Shown piece by piece: positions 1-13,100 of a stretch of DNA of 64,000 nt. The stretch is from Planococcus citri. Lineage: Eukaryota; Arthropoda; Insecta; Hemiptera; Pseudococcidae. Both the position numbers and the translations under genes were made by a program. A model generated the notes under the pieces. It was not told the origin of the DNA. It was given only the letters and a program-made list of their open reading frames with translations, and did no database searches. Location: positions 20,481,230 to 20,545,229 of the forward strand of contig NC_088677.1 in NCBI RefSeq assembly GCF_950023065.1, in the 5' to 3' direction. Position 1 is the first letter of the stretch. Each line of letters begins with the position of its first letter.

Positions 1-559
1 AAATTTGAAAAATTATTTGCTACACATACGTATTTTTGGGGGATAAATTACTCAAAATTGATGAAAAAAAATTGCCTCCCTAAATGAGGCTAGATTGGCA
101 TATATGCATACTTCAATACCCATTTCTAGACCCGCAACAGTGGTGTACTCCTGTAAATGAAGAAACATCCCTTAGCAGTACTATTTACGCGGGGTAGGAG
201 GAGACCAGCAGCATGCATCCGAACAGTAAATATTCCAAGAGAAACAAGAGAGAAAACTGGTTCCATCACCTTTCAGTTTGGGTGTAAGGAAGAGATGACA
301 TTTCTAACTACACTACCACATACCACTTATGCAAGGCAGTCCAAAGTACAGGCACAGTATCTTTCCCTCAATTGTAGTCCTGGCGTTAGGCCACATAATT
401 GAGTACTATTATAGGTAGTATAGGAAGTGGGAAAGGCACGCATAAAATCATGCGGAACTATTGCATTCACGCATGCGTAAACACATGCTGAAACGTCTTA
501 AAAAAGTCTCTTTTTATGCATGCATATCTGCATGCACTTACGCACTTCGAAAATTTCAC
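1..559. other. Intronic or flanking sequence with no recognised gene
   Basis: An open frame at 157-402 on the plus strand has no recognisable domain. On the minus strand an acceptor-like CAG precedes an 11-13-codon open stretch near 110-140, too short to call. Since bark must continue leftward, this is probably bark intron. Confidence 0.4.
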
Positions 560-1598
560 GGGGATTCAACCCCATGTCGTTAATTGGGTTTGGAAACACC
601 CTCTGACTGAAAACAGTGTGTGATTCAACCCTAGGTCCTTATTTGGGTCTGAAAACACCCACTGATTCAAATTTCAAAACAGTGTCTGATTCAACCCGAG
701 GTTCTCAGTTGAGTTTGAAAACACCCACTGATTGAAAGCAGTGTCTGATTCAACCCCATGTCCTAGGTTAGAAAGCATACACTGATTCAAAACTGTGTCT
801 GATTGATTCATCCACAGGTTCCTACTCGGGTCTGAAGGCACTCACTGATTGAAAGCAGTGTTTGAATCATCGGGAATCCTTACTTGGGTCTGAAGGCACC
901 CACTGATTGAAACTAGTGTCTGATTCAACACCAGGTCCTTACTTGGGTCTGAAAACACCCACTGATTGAATGCATGTCTGACCTCCGTAGGTACCTTGAA
1001 AAAAATCCTTATTTTTTTCCTTTCTTAATTGTAAGGAACTTTTTAGCATACCATTTTTTCCTTAAGAACTGTCTTAAGCAATTTTTTTCCTTAAGGTAAT
1101 TTTTAGCATACGGCCCTGAGTCAACCCCAGGTCCTGGATCTGAAAACACCCACTGATTGAAAACAGTGTTTGATTCATCCCCAGGTTCTTGCTTGGGTCT
1201 GAAAACACCCACTGATTCAAAACAGTGTCTGATTCAACCCTAGGTCCTTACTTGAGTTTGAAAACACTCACTGATTGAATGCAGTGTCTAATTCAACCCC
1301 ATGTCCTAGGTCAGAAAGCATCCACTGATTCAAAACCGTGTCTGATTGATTCATCCACAGGTTCCTACTTGGGTCTGAAGGCACTCACTGATTGAAAGCA
1401 GTGTTTGATTCATCCCCCGGTCCTTACTTGGGTCTGAAGGCACCCACTGATTGAAAACAGTGTCTGATTCAACCCGAGGTCCTTACTTGGGTCTGAAAAC
1501 ACCCACTGATTGAATGCATGTCTGAGTCAACCCCAGGTCCTGTATCTGAAATCTGCCACTGATTTAAAACAACGTCTGATTCAACCCCAGGTCCTTAC
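560..1598. repeat. Tandem satellite, ~60-66-bp unit, about 15 diverged copies
   Basis: Each unit contains versions of CTGATTGAAA, CAGTGTCTGATTCAACCC, AGGTCCTTACTTGGGTCTGA and AAACACCCA. Copies differ by a few bases and by small length changes. A ~120-bp segment at about 985-1115, with Lys/Phe-like AT-rich sequence and paired TTTTTAGCATA motifs, interrupts the array. Confidence 0.85.
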
Positions 1599-2177
1599 TT
1601 AGTAAGTGACTGGCCCACAACAAAGACAGTTTTGTACTAATTTTGGGATGCTGATTCCGAGTATGACAACCATTTCGCTCTATTCGCCTCGGCGGAGTAT
1701 TTACTTTGTTCATTGATTCGTTCACCAACAAAATTCAAGTTTAGGACCCTGTTACACAAATTATGACTATGTTTTCACACAAAGAGCACCTATTTGTCAT
1801 TTCATGGTATATAGTGGAATTGTTTTTGAAAAGATCGCCTTCTTTTCACTACTTTTTTCAACTCAATTTTCAGATGGCTTTCCACTCGACCTCCCCCCCC
1901 CCTCCGCCGCCGCCATCGCACATGAAAAATAATTAACAAAGTCAAATTTTTTACTGGGAAATTTTCACAAAAATTGAAATTGGAAGACAATTTGTATACA
2001 GAGTATTTTTTACTTTCATCAAAAATAAACTTATTTTTCAAGGATTTGAAAGTTTTTGTTTCCTATTTGAATTTTTACATTTTTTCACCACCTTTTTGAC
2101 TAATTCGCTATTTTTTCACTACTTCCACTACCTGTTAGATACACCCTGAGAGCCACACACATCTTGTAATGTGTGGG
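1599..2177. other. No gene seen; polypyrimidine and AT-rich sequence
   Basis: It contains a C-rich tract near 1890-1910 with CCGCCGCCGCC and otherwise AT-rich sequence. I see no supported exon. Confidence 0.4.
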
Positions 2178-3511
2178 TCTTGAGGTGTCACACTCCGATT
2201 TGAACGGGATCGTGATTTTTGAAAAGAACATGGTCTAAAACCCCCAAAACCAAATTTTTAGCTGCCTCAGTTCAGTTTCGATTTTTTGCGAATTTTTGAA
2301 AATTCAAAATTGACTGTTTTTGGCGGTTTATGCTTTTTTTAAAAAAAGTATTCATGTACTTGATCAATAAAATGGTCAAAATAAGTCCCAAAACTAATAT
2401 TAATTACCCAAAACCAAATTTCACCGTTTCCAACCATTCTGGAGCCTCCAGCGCAATTTTTCAATTTCTCCAGAATTTTGAATTTGCTCCAGAAGACGTG
2501 AATATGCAGTTGGGTAGCTAAAAATCGAGTTGTGTATTATACTCGACCTTTTTAACGAGTTTATCCACATTTGAGCCGATTTTGAGAGTGACACCTCAAA
2601 AGTGACTTCACAGCTTTTTTCAAAATTAAAAAATCAAAAAAATCAAAAGTTTCCCGTCTGCGTGGAAATTTTCAAAATTCACGCGAATCGCTGTATTTTC
2701 TCGAAAACTAACCCCCCAAATCCAAATTTCACCATTTCCAGCCATTCTGGAGCCTCCACCGCGATTTTTCAATTTCTCCAGAATTTTGAATTTGCTCCAG
2801 AAGGCGTGAATATGCAGTTGGGCAGCTAAAAATCGAGTTGTGTATTATACTCGACCTTTTTAACGAGTTAATCTACATTTGAGCCGATTTTGGAAGTGAC
2901 ACCTCAAGAGTGGTTTTTTGACCAGCTTTTTTCAAAATTAAAAAATCCAAAAGATCAAAAGATAACCGTTTGTGAGGAAATTTTTGAAATTTGCGCGAAT
3001 GGCCGTATTTCTTCAAGAATTAAACCCTGGGGCGCAAATTCTACCATTTCCAGCCGTTTTGGAGCGAGAGTGACACCTCAAAAAACCACTCTTGAGATGT
3101 CACTCCCAAAATCGGCTCAAATGTGGTTTAACTCGTTAAACAGGTCGAGTATAATACATAACTCGATTTTTAGCTGCCCAACTGCATATTCACGCCTTCT
3201 GGAGCAAATTCAAAATTCTGGAGAAATTGAAAAATCGCGCTGGAGGCTCCAGAATGGCTGGAAATGGTGAAATTTGGATTTGGGTAATTATTATTAGTTT
3301 TGGGACTTATATTGACCATTTTTATTGATCAAGTACGTACGTTTAAAAAAAAAGCATAAATCGCCAAAAACAGTCAATTATTAATTTTCAAAAATTCGCC
3401 AAAAATCTAAAAATGAACTGGGGCAGCTGAAAATTAGGTTTTTGGGGATTTTAGACTATGCTCTTTCCAAAAATCGCGATCCCGTTCAAATCGGAGAGTG
3501 ACACCTCAAGA
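2178..3511. mobile_element. Foldback element, 1.33 kb, terminal inverted repeats
   Basis: It starts TCTTGAGGTGTCAC and ends in its exact reverse complement GTGACACCTCAAGA. Arms (about 2178-2530 and 3145-3511) pair over several hundred bases with mismatches. The centre repeats a ~300-bp segment in direct orientation (2410-2600 and 2700-2900, both containing ATTCTGGAGCCTCCA). No transposase frame is visible. Confidence 0.8.
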
Positions 3512-3897
3512 GGTTCCCCATGTGAGCTATTAAAATTTCAAATCATTAAACCCGAATTTTATCTCGAACCGATCACATTCCTCAGACTGGTTCATATTTT
3601 CATACTCTCAAAATCATGTTGAATTAAAAAAAATTCTCTACTAGTTTCCAAAATGAAAAATAGGCTAATCTTTTGAAACCTCCATTTTTCCTTTATGGTT
3701 CCAATTCACACTGAAAAAAAATACACCTAAAAAGGTGAACTTGGGAGTTAATGAATACAGACAATAATAATTTTTCGAAACCTTTCTTGAGTAGGAGGGT
3801 AGAGGAGGAGAGGAGTAAAGCAATTCAGATTATAAACTTATCAATAACCAAATAACATACCTACTTAATCTAATTGAAAAATGCAACGAAATCCTAC
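3512..3897. other. Intron sequence next to bark exon 27
   Basis: AT-rich intronic sequence with a purine-rich GAGTAGGAGGG stretch near 3790-3820. I see no exon. Confidence 0.5.
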
Positions 3898-4128
3898 CTG
3901 ATTCAGCACGATCACGTTTTCATACGGGGAGTAGTTGATTGCGAAATAATTACGATACAGAACGACATTCTGATACGGACTACTCCTTCTGCCTTCGATT
4001 CTCAAAGCGGACTTGCGTTTATTACTGGAGAACAGATTGTTATGGATGATCGCTTTAACCGATGTAGCCGATCCTTCTGAATCCGCTTTAATCCACAATC
4101 CTCCGATATTTCCGGAAATCAAATTGTT
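3898..4128 (-). CDS. bark: bark exon 27 (beta-helix 3; last exon in window)
   Basis: 231 nt, 77 whole codons, phase 0 in and out, donor GTAGGA. It encodes NNLISGNIGGLWIKAD, IIHNNLFSSNKRKSALRIEG and VVLYRNYFAINY. The next exon is not in the window, so this intron exceeds 3.8 kb. Confidence 0.9.
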
Positions 4129-7100
4129 CTACAACAGCGCCATAAATCACAAATTATTATAAGCGATCCGATATCTCGACAAAAATATCTTCAGAAAAAA
4201 AAAAAAACGTAATTTCACTCACTCTAAAATACACATTTTGAGTATTCTGTAGATCCATCGTCACAGCCGATTCGCAAGTCGTAAAATTACCGTATAGTCT
4301 GACGCAGTTACCGGTGATTTGATTCTTTTCCATCGTAAATCGAGGATTCACTTCGCCAGCACTCACATAGTACAACGCTCCTCCCCAATTATTTTTTAAT
4401 ATCGAAGATGACACGTTGTGTAGAATATCTCGATCTAAAAAAAAAAAATAGAATATTGATCTATGAACTGAACACATCAAACAATTTTTTTTTCAGTAAA
4501 TCGAAAAACTCACTGAAAGTAATTGCACTAATAGGTAATGTGACAATTTCCGCAATAAATCCGTGATAGTGGGATGCTCCCGAGACCATCATTTTCACAC
4601 TCATACTGGGCCATTTCGAAGTAATGAATTGTTTCTTGATTTTATTCTTGGACGAGATAGTAGCTATGATAGGCGACGACACGTTGTAGATGCTGCCATC
4701 GTACAAAGACAGAGTATCGGTTTCGTTGAATAAGTTCAATTGTAAAAATCTACCGAAACAAGACCGATTAATTAAACGAACACAGCTTGAAAAAAAAATC
4801 AAAAAATCAAATAATCATTACCTAAATCCGAACGTTTTCATCGGATACGCGCTATGAAATATCTTAATACACGATACCGGACTATTAGTGTATTTATAAT
4901 AGAGCAGTACACGTTCTTGAAGTACGATCTCCTTCAAAGGATCGCACATATCTAACATACTGAACACATTGTAAGGCAGATCTACTCTTTCGGCAGGTAT
5001 AAACGAACTCTCCGTCGTTTCGCGTCCTTCACCGGTCAAAGACGCTATTGAGATTCCAGTATCGAGACAGCTTTCCACTCTGTAAATTCAATCAGAATAA
5101 ATTCACGTTAAAATTCGCATTTTTCCAGAATGTAATATGCGTATCTTGATAAAAATTCCACATAAATGGTCGACGTACTTGTTATGCAAAAGTTTAACAT
5201 TATGTTCGGGCGAGACTAGATTAATTCCTTGAGATGCGCTTTGGGTAACATTAACATAGGATATGAGAGGTGATTTCACCACGGCTAATATAGCCGGAGA
5301 TTTATGATAGTGTAGCATTCCGGCGCCGATCACTTGGACGTGCTCTAATACAGATTCAGGTTGTTGGAAATCATCGTGAGTAACCGGATCGTGAACTTGG
5401 CCGTAGTTATTCCATTCGAATTCTTTATTGGCGAATCTGCGAATTAAAATGTACCAAGTTAGTTGAATTTGTTCGTTACACGAAGATCGAAATATTGTGA
5501 TTGTGGAGGTTTGAAGTACCTGATACCACCCCAATAATCTATTTCAGCGGTACGATCGGTTCCTCCGCAATGAATGAAGACAAACGAACTATCCCATTGA
5601 CAAGTGTATCTCTTCACGTGAGGCAATTCGTTCAATCGTAGTGGACATTCGTCTAATGTTTCTTCTTCGCCTACGGATCAAAAACCAGAACAAATTGAGT
5701 CAAATCAGAACTGCATTCTCAATTCATTGCCAGCAAAAAGCTCAATCTTTATCCAAATAAATTCAAAAATTCCCCATCGTGGGTAAATTTCCCCACCTGA
5801 ACATTGCAACTGCTCCGGCCACGACCAAATTCTAGTCAACGCATTTGGTAAAAATTCGTATCTACGTCCTTTTGATACCCATACGTTCAAACTATCCAAA
5901 CCCAGCTGCCGGCAAACAACTCTGGCATTCTGTTCGACGAAAGTTTCATCGCAAATAGGAACCCATTGAGACGTGGTGCTGTTAAAGTACTCCAAAAATC
6001 CTTCTCTGACCCGTTTACCGCTCCTGGGACCGGTGCAGACGTTATCAGCACACAGACGAACTTTACTATAAAATAGAGAAACAAATATCAGAATCAGCTC
6101 GGAGTATTATTTCACGTTGGAATACCCAAAAATACTTCTCGAACAAGATAGGTACCTTTTAGCAACAGTGGCATTTCTCCATTCTTCACTATGGTATAAG
6201 TCTCGTCTAAAGGGTATCATACTAATAACATCGTCCGGTTTTCCTCTAGCGATCAGCGTACCCAATACGAGTAATCCTACTTTGGGACCAAATTCGATCG
6301 TTACTCCGGGTTCGATGGTCAATGTTACATTCGGCATAACAGTCAAATCGTACAAGATTTGGTAAGGTTGGTCGCGTTTCTTCAGCACCAATGAATGAAA
6401 CAGTCTTCCGGATAAATTATTCACATCGACCTCGGTGATGTTATCCCAAGAAACCTGCGAAATTTAAAATGAGTGATTAGTCTACTTTGTAAGGAAAGTT
6501 TTAAATCATGGGTTGAATAGATATGTTTATTGATTTAAAGTTGATTGTGAATAATGTCACCGATAACAACCAGAAAGGATTTTTACAAATTCTTGAAAAA
6601 TCAGACAAAATTTTGGTAATTATTAAAATTCAGCAGTTTTTTCTCAAAAAATTAAAAGTTTGGCATAATTTCAACAATTTAATGATTTTTTTCAAATTTT
6701 CAAAAGTCAGACTTAATATTTAAAAATCTACTATGGGTAAATAATAAACATAACTTGAAATGTCTAGATTTGATTGATGTTTCCTCTCCCTCCCCCCTTT
6801 TTAAAATGTAAGAGGTCAAGGATTCATTTTTTTTTTTAAATTCCAAACATTCTTGAAATAATAGAAATTGAAAGTAATTTTAAGATTTGACACGAGAACG
6901 TTTGTTGTTGTTTTTTTGAGGCGGGAGGGGGGGGGGAGGGTTCCGTCAAAAATTTTCAAGACCATACCAACGTGATTTTGAATTTCAAAGCACCAGTCCA
7001 AATGACGCTAACACTTGAAAACTTGGGATTTTAAATTCTCAGAAGAAAACGTACCTAGTCTAACAATAAAATTTTATTTTCATCTTGAAATTCAAAAAGT

Positions 7101-10100
7101 AAAAAAAAAACTGAAACTCGATCCTTGAAAAACAAAAAAAGAAATAAAGGAAATTAAAACATTTGAAAATTGAAATAAGAGAAAAAATAATGCCCCCCTA
7201 CCCCCCCCCCCCCCAAAAAAAGGCAAAATGTATTGAAGTGAAATAAAACAAATATGGATGGAAAGGAATACAAATCAATTCATGATAAATGAATGAAAAA
7301 AATAAGCAAAAAACAAAACAATAAAAAATGATGACAGAAAAATTATGGGAATTGATAAATCCAATAAAAAATGAAATAAATATAAAAACGGAATGAAAAA
7401 GAATAAAAGTCAAAAATTGATGAATACAAACAAGAAAAAATTATGATGATAAAAATGAAAACAAGAAAAAATGCAAAAATAAAACTGAAGACAAAAAATT
7501 GAAAATGAAAAATAAAACCAAGAAAAAATTATAATAATAAAAGTGAAAACAAACAAAGAAAATTGAAAAAAACATCTAAATAAAAAAAAATAAAAATAAA
7601 ATTGAATCGAAAACTGAAAACAAGAAAAAAAATGGAAAAATGAAACTGAAAACTAAAAATGGAAACCTCGAGATGAAGGATTTTTTACATTGGAGAAATT
7701 TGTTGCCAGTTCATTAACGATTTTGAACTTTCAGGGGAATTATTTTCATTTTTTTTGGGGGGGGGGGGAGGGGGGAAAGTCGAGCAGCCCATGGGGCCAA
7801 GCCCCCTAGTTTTAATTTAAGTAGAAATTGATTTTAATTTAGTTTTAGGGTGAATTTTGTTCTATTCGACTCAACTCTATTCACTTCAATTGACTTTTAG
7901 ATTAATTTAATTTAAAGCAACGGATTAGTCATTTTCAATTTAATGTGCCGAATTTATCTTGATTCAATTTTATTCACGTATTTAATTTGTTTTCAATTAA
8001 AATGGATTCAACCTGAAGTGATTTATTTTAATTTATTTCATTTTGAACGTACAGTAATTTATTTCAAATTTCCATTTAATTTCATTACTTTAAATTCAGA
8101 ATTCAGATCAGATTAATAACTCAATTTGAAACAATTCATTTTTAATTTTTTAATCAATTTCTTCATAAATTCAAGTTACCTATTTTATTTAAATTAGAAA
8201 ATAACATTCTATTTGATTTAATTCACTTTTGACGCGATTTTACATAGGTAATTTTTTTTGTTTTCGTTTTCAATAAAATGCAATTTATATCAATTTCAAA
8301 ATTTTCAAATTATTTTTAGTGTTATTTGGTCCTACCCACTTTAATTTATTTTTAACTGATTTCAATTCTTTTTTTTATCAATTAAACAGCTAACAATTCA
8401 TTTGACATTAAATTCAATTTGTATTTTAGTTCTAATCTGCATTTGATTGGGTGATTGAAAATTTACGAATTTTATTTACTTCGGTAGGTATTTTTTTGTT
8501 AAATTCAAATTCAATTTTGCTCATTATAAAATTCATTTTAAATTCAATTTATTCAATTTCTTTTTTATTTAATTCAGTTTTTTTTCAAGTAATCGTAGTA
8601 TTGAAATTTGAATTTCAAGGTTGATCAATGCAGGTACATATATCATTTCATTAGATAAAATTGCCATAACTATTTCTGATAGAATTCAAATTCAGTCTGG
8701 TCCTGTTTAAATACAAATCGGTTTTGTTTTTAAAATTTTCATTAAAATATTTACATAGGTAATTATATTTCTAATTTTTTTCTTCAAATCTTTATTTAGT
8801 TACTACTACTTGAATTCATTGCACATTTATCTAATTCACTTCAATTAAATTTATTTTCAGAATAGGTAACTCAATTTTATACATTTAAATCAATTTTCTG
8901 AATAATTTAATGTTAATAGGTAATCGTTTTCAATTTTTAAATTCTATTTCAGATCAATTTGATTCATCAATATCAAATTCAATTTATTAATAAACTTTTG
9001 CAATTTAATCTTTAATCATTTTGATTCATTTCTAGTTCAATTTTGCTCATCATAATTCATTTTCAAATTTTCAATTAGCTTACTTTAATTCAGTTGAAAT
9101 TCAATTTGACCTAATTCAATTAATTTAATTCAACGATGATTCTAGTTTGAATAATTTTTTCTACAATTCAAATCAATTTCCTTCATTTCAATTTATTTTC
9201 AATTTATTTCTAATTTCAGGTAATTTGATTCAATTCTATTTTCATGTTCTGATGAAATATTATTTATCGACAATAATTTGATCGGATTAAAATTTTTTAA
9301 TTAAATTTTTTTGTTTAATCTAAATTTGTTTTTTTTTGTCATTTAATTTAATTTAATTTTTTTTCATGTCGCCAACTGATTTTTAATTCAGTTATTCATT
9401 TCAATCTCATTTTTTTCTCATTTTATTTCTCATTCAAAATTCGTTTTAATTTACTTTAAACTCCATTCTGTTGCATTTTAATTCATTCAACATTATATAA
9501 ATTATTTTTGATTCATTTCATTTATTTTTACTCGGGAATTTTTACCAGTAAAATCAGATTCCAAACGAAAAACATACTTTCAAAATTTTCTTCAGGGAGG
9601 AGATTTCGACCCTATTTTGTAATCCGAGGGTAGGGGAAAATTATTGGATCCGATCCGGTCTGACTGAATACATCGATGGTGTTGTGGAAGAAGGGCCAAA
9701 CTGTTTTTTCCACGATTTTTTTCGCTCAGGGGAACAGTGCTATAACAGCCAGAGTTGGACAGATAAAAAGGGCCAAACTGTTTCAGAGCCAAGCTGCATC
9801 ATTCAGTTTAGCTGTGAGACAGTTTGGTCCTTTTTATCTGTCCAACTCTGGCTGTTATAGCACTGTTCCTCTGAGCGAAAAAAATCTCGGAAAAAACAGT
9901 TTGGCCCTTCTTCCACAACACCATCGACATCAAATCCGTTCTGATCAGACTTACGTAATTAGATTCAGAAAATGTTCGGATCTGATGATTCATTCAAATT
10001 TGGTCAGATCCAATCAAATATCCTCGATTATACATCTGATCATATCTGAACAGAACTGATCCCATTAGAACTTCGATTTGACCAGCTCTCTGATTATAGC

Positions 10101-13100
10101 TGTTAAAGTCAAATCGGAGATCCATGAAATGTCCCACTGATCGCATCTATAATCATTTTCCCCTGAGACGTTTTCAAAGATCTGACTTCACAACAAAAAT
10201 ATTTACCAATTTTTACTCAAGTTCCCACAGATCACCAACTTAATAAATTATTAATAGACACCCTAGGTTGAAAAAAACCGCACCAACTCACTCGAAATAC
10301 AGGTCATTAGGAAAATCTCGAATAAAATTAGATTAGCACGCAGATGTAAAACATACCGATATCGGAGAATTGAAATCATTTTGGATTAAATGAGGCTGGA
10401 AATTGGCCAACGCGTGATCGTTCCAGTCATCGAAATCGAATATCTGCTTCTTGATTTTCCAGTAATCCGTCGTACCCCACCAATTATCCGAAACGTCTAA
10501 AGCGCTATCAATTCGGGCAGTTTTCACTCCGGCTACCAACGCGTATGTCAGACCATTGGACGATATAAGATTACGTCTGATTCGAACTCGTTGAATACCA
10601 TCGAAAACGATCACACTGGTACGCTAAATAAATTACAAAAAAATTACACATTATGGAGTTCTGGTGTTCAATTCCAGCAAGGCAGCAAACTCTATATACT
10701 CACATCATCTCTCGAAGGAGTATTGCGTTCGAGAATATTTTCGTAAAATACGGCGCGTAGTTCGCCTCGTATTTCCGACTGACTGTTCGCTTTGAATTCG
10801 ACCATATAAATGCCTTTATTTTCGGTAATCTTGTTTCCAGCGATACTCATCGATTTTTCCATTCCACGTAATGATATCAAGCCCTCTGCGAATATATAAG
10901 TTCAATAGATGATCGATAATATTGAAATAATTTAGAAAAAATGAACGAAACAAGAACAAGAGGAACGCATACCTTTGCAATCGTTATTCTGGAAACTATT
11001 TCTGGTCAAATTGACCTGAGCATAGTGACCGTCGACGATAAAAGCGAAATTTCTATTCGATTCCCAGTAGTTATCTTCTTGGACGACGGTATGAGTATAA
11101 TTTTCGTTATAAGACCACACATAAGGTAACATGATTTCGAATCCGCCGGCTTCATTTTGATTGATGGTGTTTTTGTAAAAATGCCAATGGAAAAGGTTGG
11201 TCGAGTTACGCTGATCCCTGAAAAAATTAACAATCGCGAATTACATTAGGAATTTTTTATTAAAAATGGAAGATTTTTCGGACTAGGAATGGATAGATTA
11301 CCAATTAAATTGCCTGAATCCTCGTCTATTGCTGAATATCTGGCTGTTGTTTACAATGATGGTGGTTTCGGAAATATTGGATTGCTGATAGAACCACGTA
11401 GATATCAAAGATTCGACCAGAATAACTTCTCCTTCATTTTTCGTTACATCGCAATCGACCAAAGCTAACGTTTCGTTACTTTTTCTCAAATAATGATCTC
11501 CGAATTCCGATAAATAACTGGTAGTTTGAAAAACAAAAATGATTCAACAAAATATTTTTACAACTGACTTGATCTATGTACTCTGTATTAATATTTCAAA
11601 ACCATACCTGTTATAATACGAACTCCATATCCCAACACCATTCTCTCTAATACGTGATTTAGTTACAAGCAGCGTTGGAAACGATTCGTAATTCAACAAA
11701 CGAGGATATTTCGGTTCCTTTCGAGCTGCAACAATCGAAAAAAAAAATTCATTAACTGTCTGACGATGCAATCAGTATGACGAGTATCGGAAATCATCTC
11801 ATCGTTGTTATATTGCCATAAATTAATAGTTCATCGAATCATTCTGCTCAATTAAATAGTCGACGATTGGTTATCGAGTAGGTATCTATATCGACATTAA
11901 TACGCTTCATTGAACGTTACCGCGACGATCGAAGAGGAAATGACGCATACCTGAAGTACAAGTAATCACGATGACCACATTTCCCATCGCATTCAGTCCA
12001 CTTTCGTATCTCAAAACAATTCCGTGAGTTCGACTAGTGGTTGGAAAACTCATAAGGTCTCGTTTCAGGTCCCAAATACGAGCTGTCTCCACCATGGTTG
12101 GATTATCGTAGATGAGGATTTTTTCGGTGCTCTCGTTATGAGGAGGGTTCAGTATTTGGATACCCAAAACGTAGTGATTCGGTTTAGCCTGATTGGACGA
12201 GGAGGAAATAAAATATCAATATTGATTTTAGAATTATTAAATAAATAGATTACATTTAAGTACCTACTTTCAATATATACGTCTTATTGATAGCTTGAGC
12301 TGTATGAATTCGTTCGGTGATGAAATGCTTGGTTTCTCCTTCGGTTCCAAAATCAATCACCGTTTTCTCATCAAGTCTGGGTAAAAACTGCGGATTATAA
12401 GTGACCAAGACTGTATCATCCGATGAAGCCATCTTGAACCATCCGGCAATCTCTTTCTGTTGTTTGGCATTTATCACCGGATCGTGACGTACTCCGGCTA
12501 CCTTGTTGTTAGATATCGACGAATCTGCGAACAAGTAAGTATACGAGTAAATGAAATTATTCAAAATTACGTGAAGTACTCGATCGAAGGAAGTTTCAAT
12601 GGTCTCATACCTGATACTTTGGCTCCGAACTGCTTGATGCTCATGCCAGCTCCTTCGTTATATTGAAACGTACATTCGCGAATCACGTTCGTCATTCCGG
12701 GAGAATACAAGTCCGAGTAAATGATACCCAATCCATCATCCAGATTGTGGTTTAGTTGAACGTTTTCCAACGAGTGACGGTTAAAATCGATTTGAAGAGC
12801 TGTAAATCAAAACACGTCGATTAGATTAATCCAATTTACTGAGTGAAAAATTTTTCTGAAATATCATCTCAGCATTCTCAACTTGTACAGAAGAAACAAA
12901 ATTCGCCAAGAAATTAAGGTTCCTACTTTTTACTCGAATTTTCACAAATTTTTTTCTCGCTTTTTTGATCATTAAAATATGTGGCCCACTTTCAGCACTT
13001 TTTGAGCAATGGAGCCTCCCCAGTGATCAAAAAAATGGGTTTTGACGGTTCTTCTGCGCCCTGATAGCTCAAAAAAATTTCATTACCATATCATTTTGAT

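Noticed and set aside
110..141. Minus-strand acceptor followed by EYTTVAGLEMGIE and a GTATGC donor
   Set aside because: Could be a tiny bark exon but is too short, lacks beta-helix features, and cannot be tested within the window.
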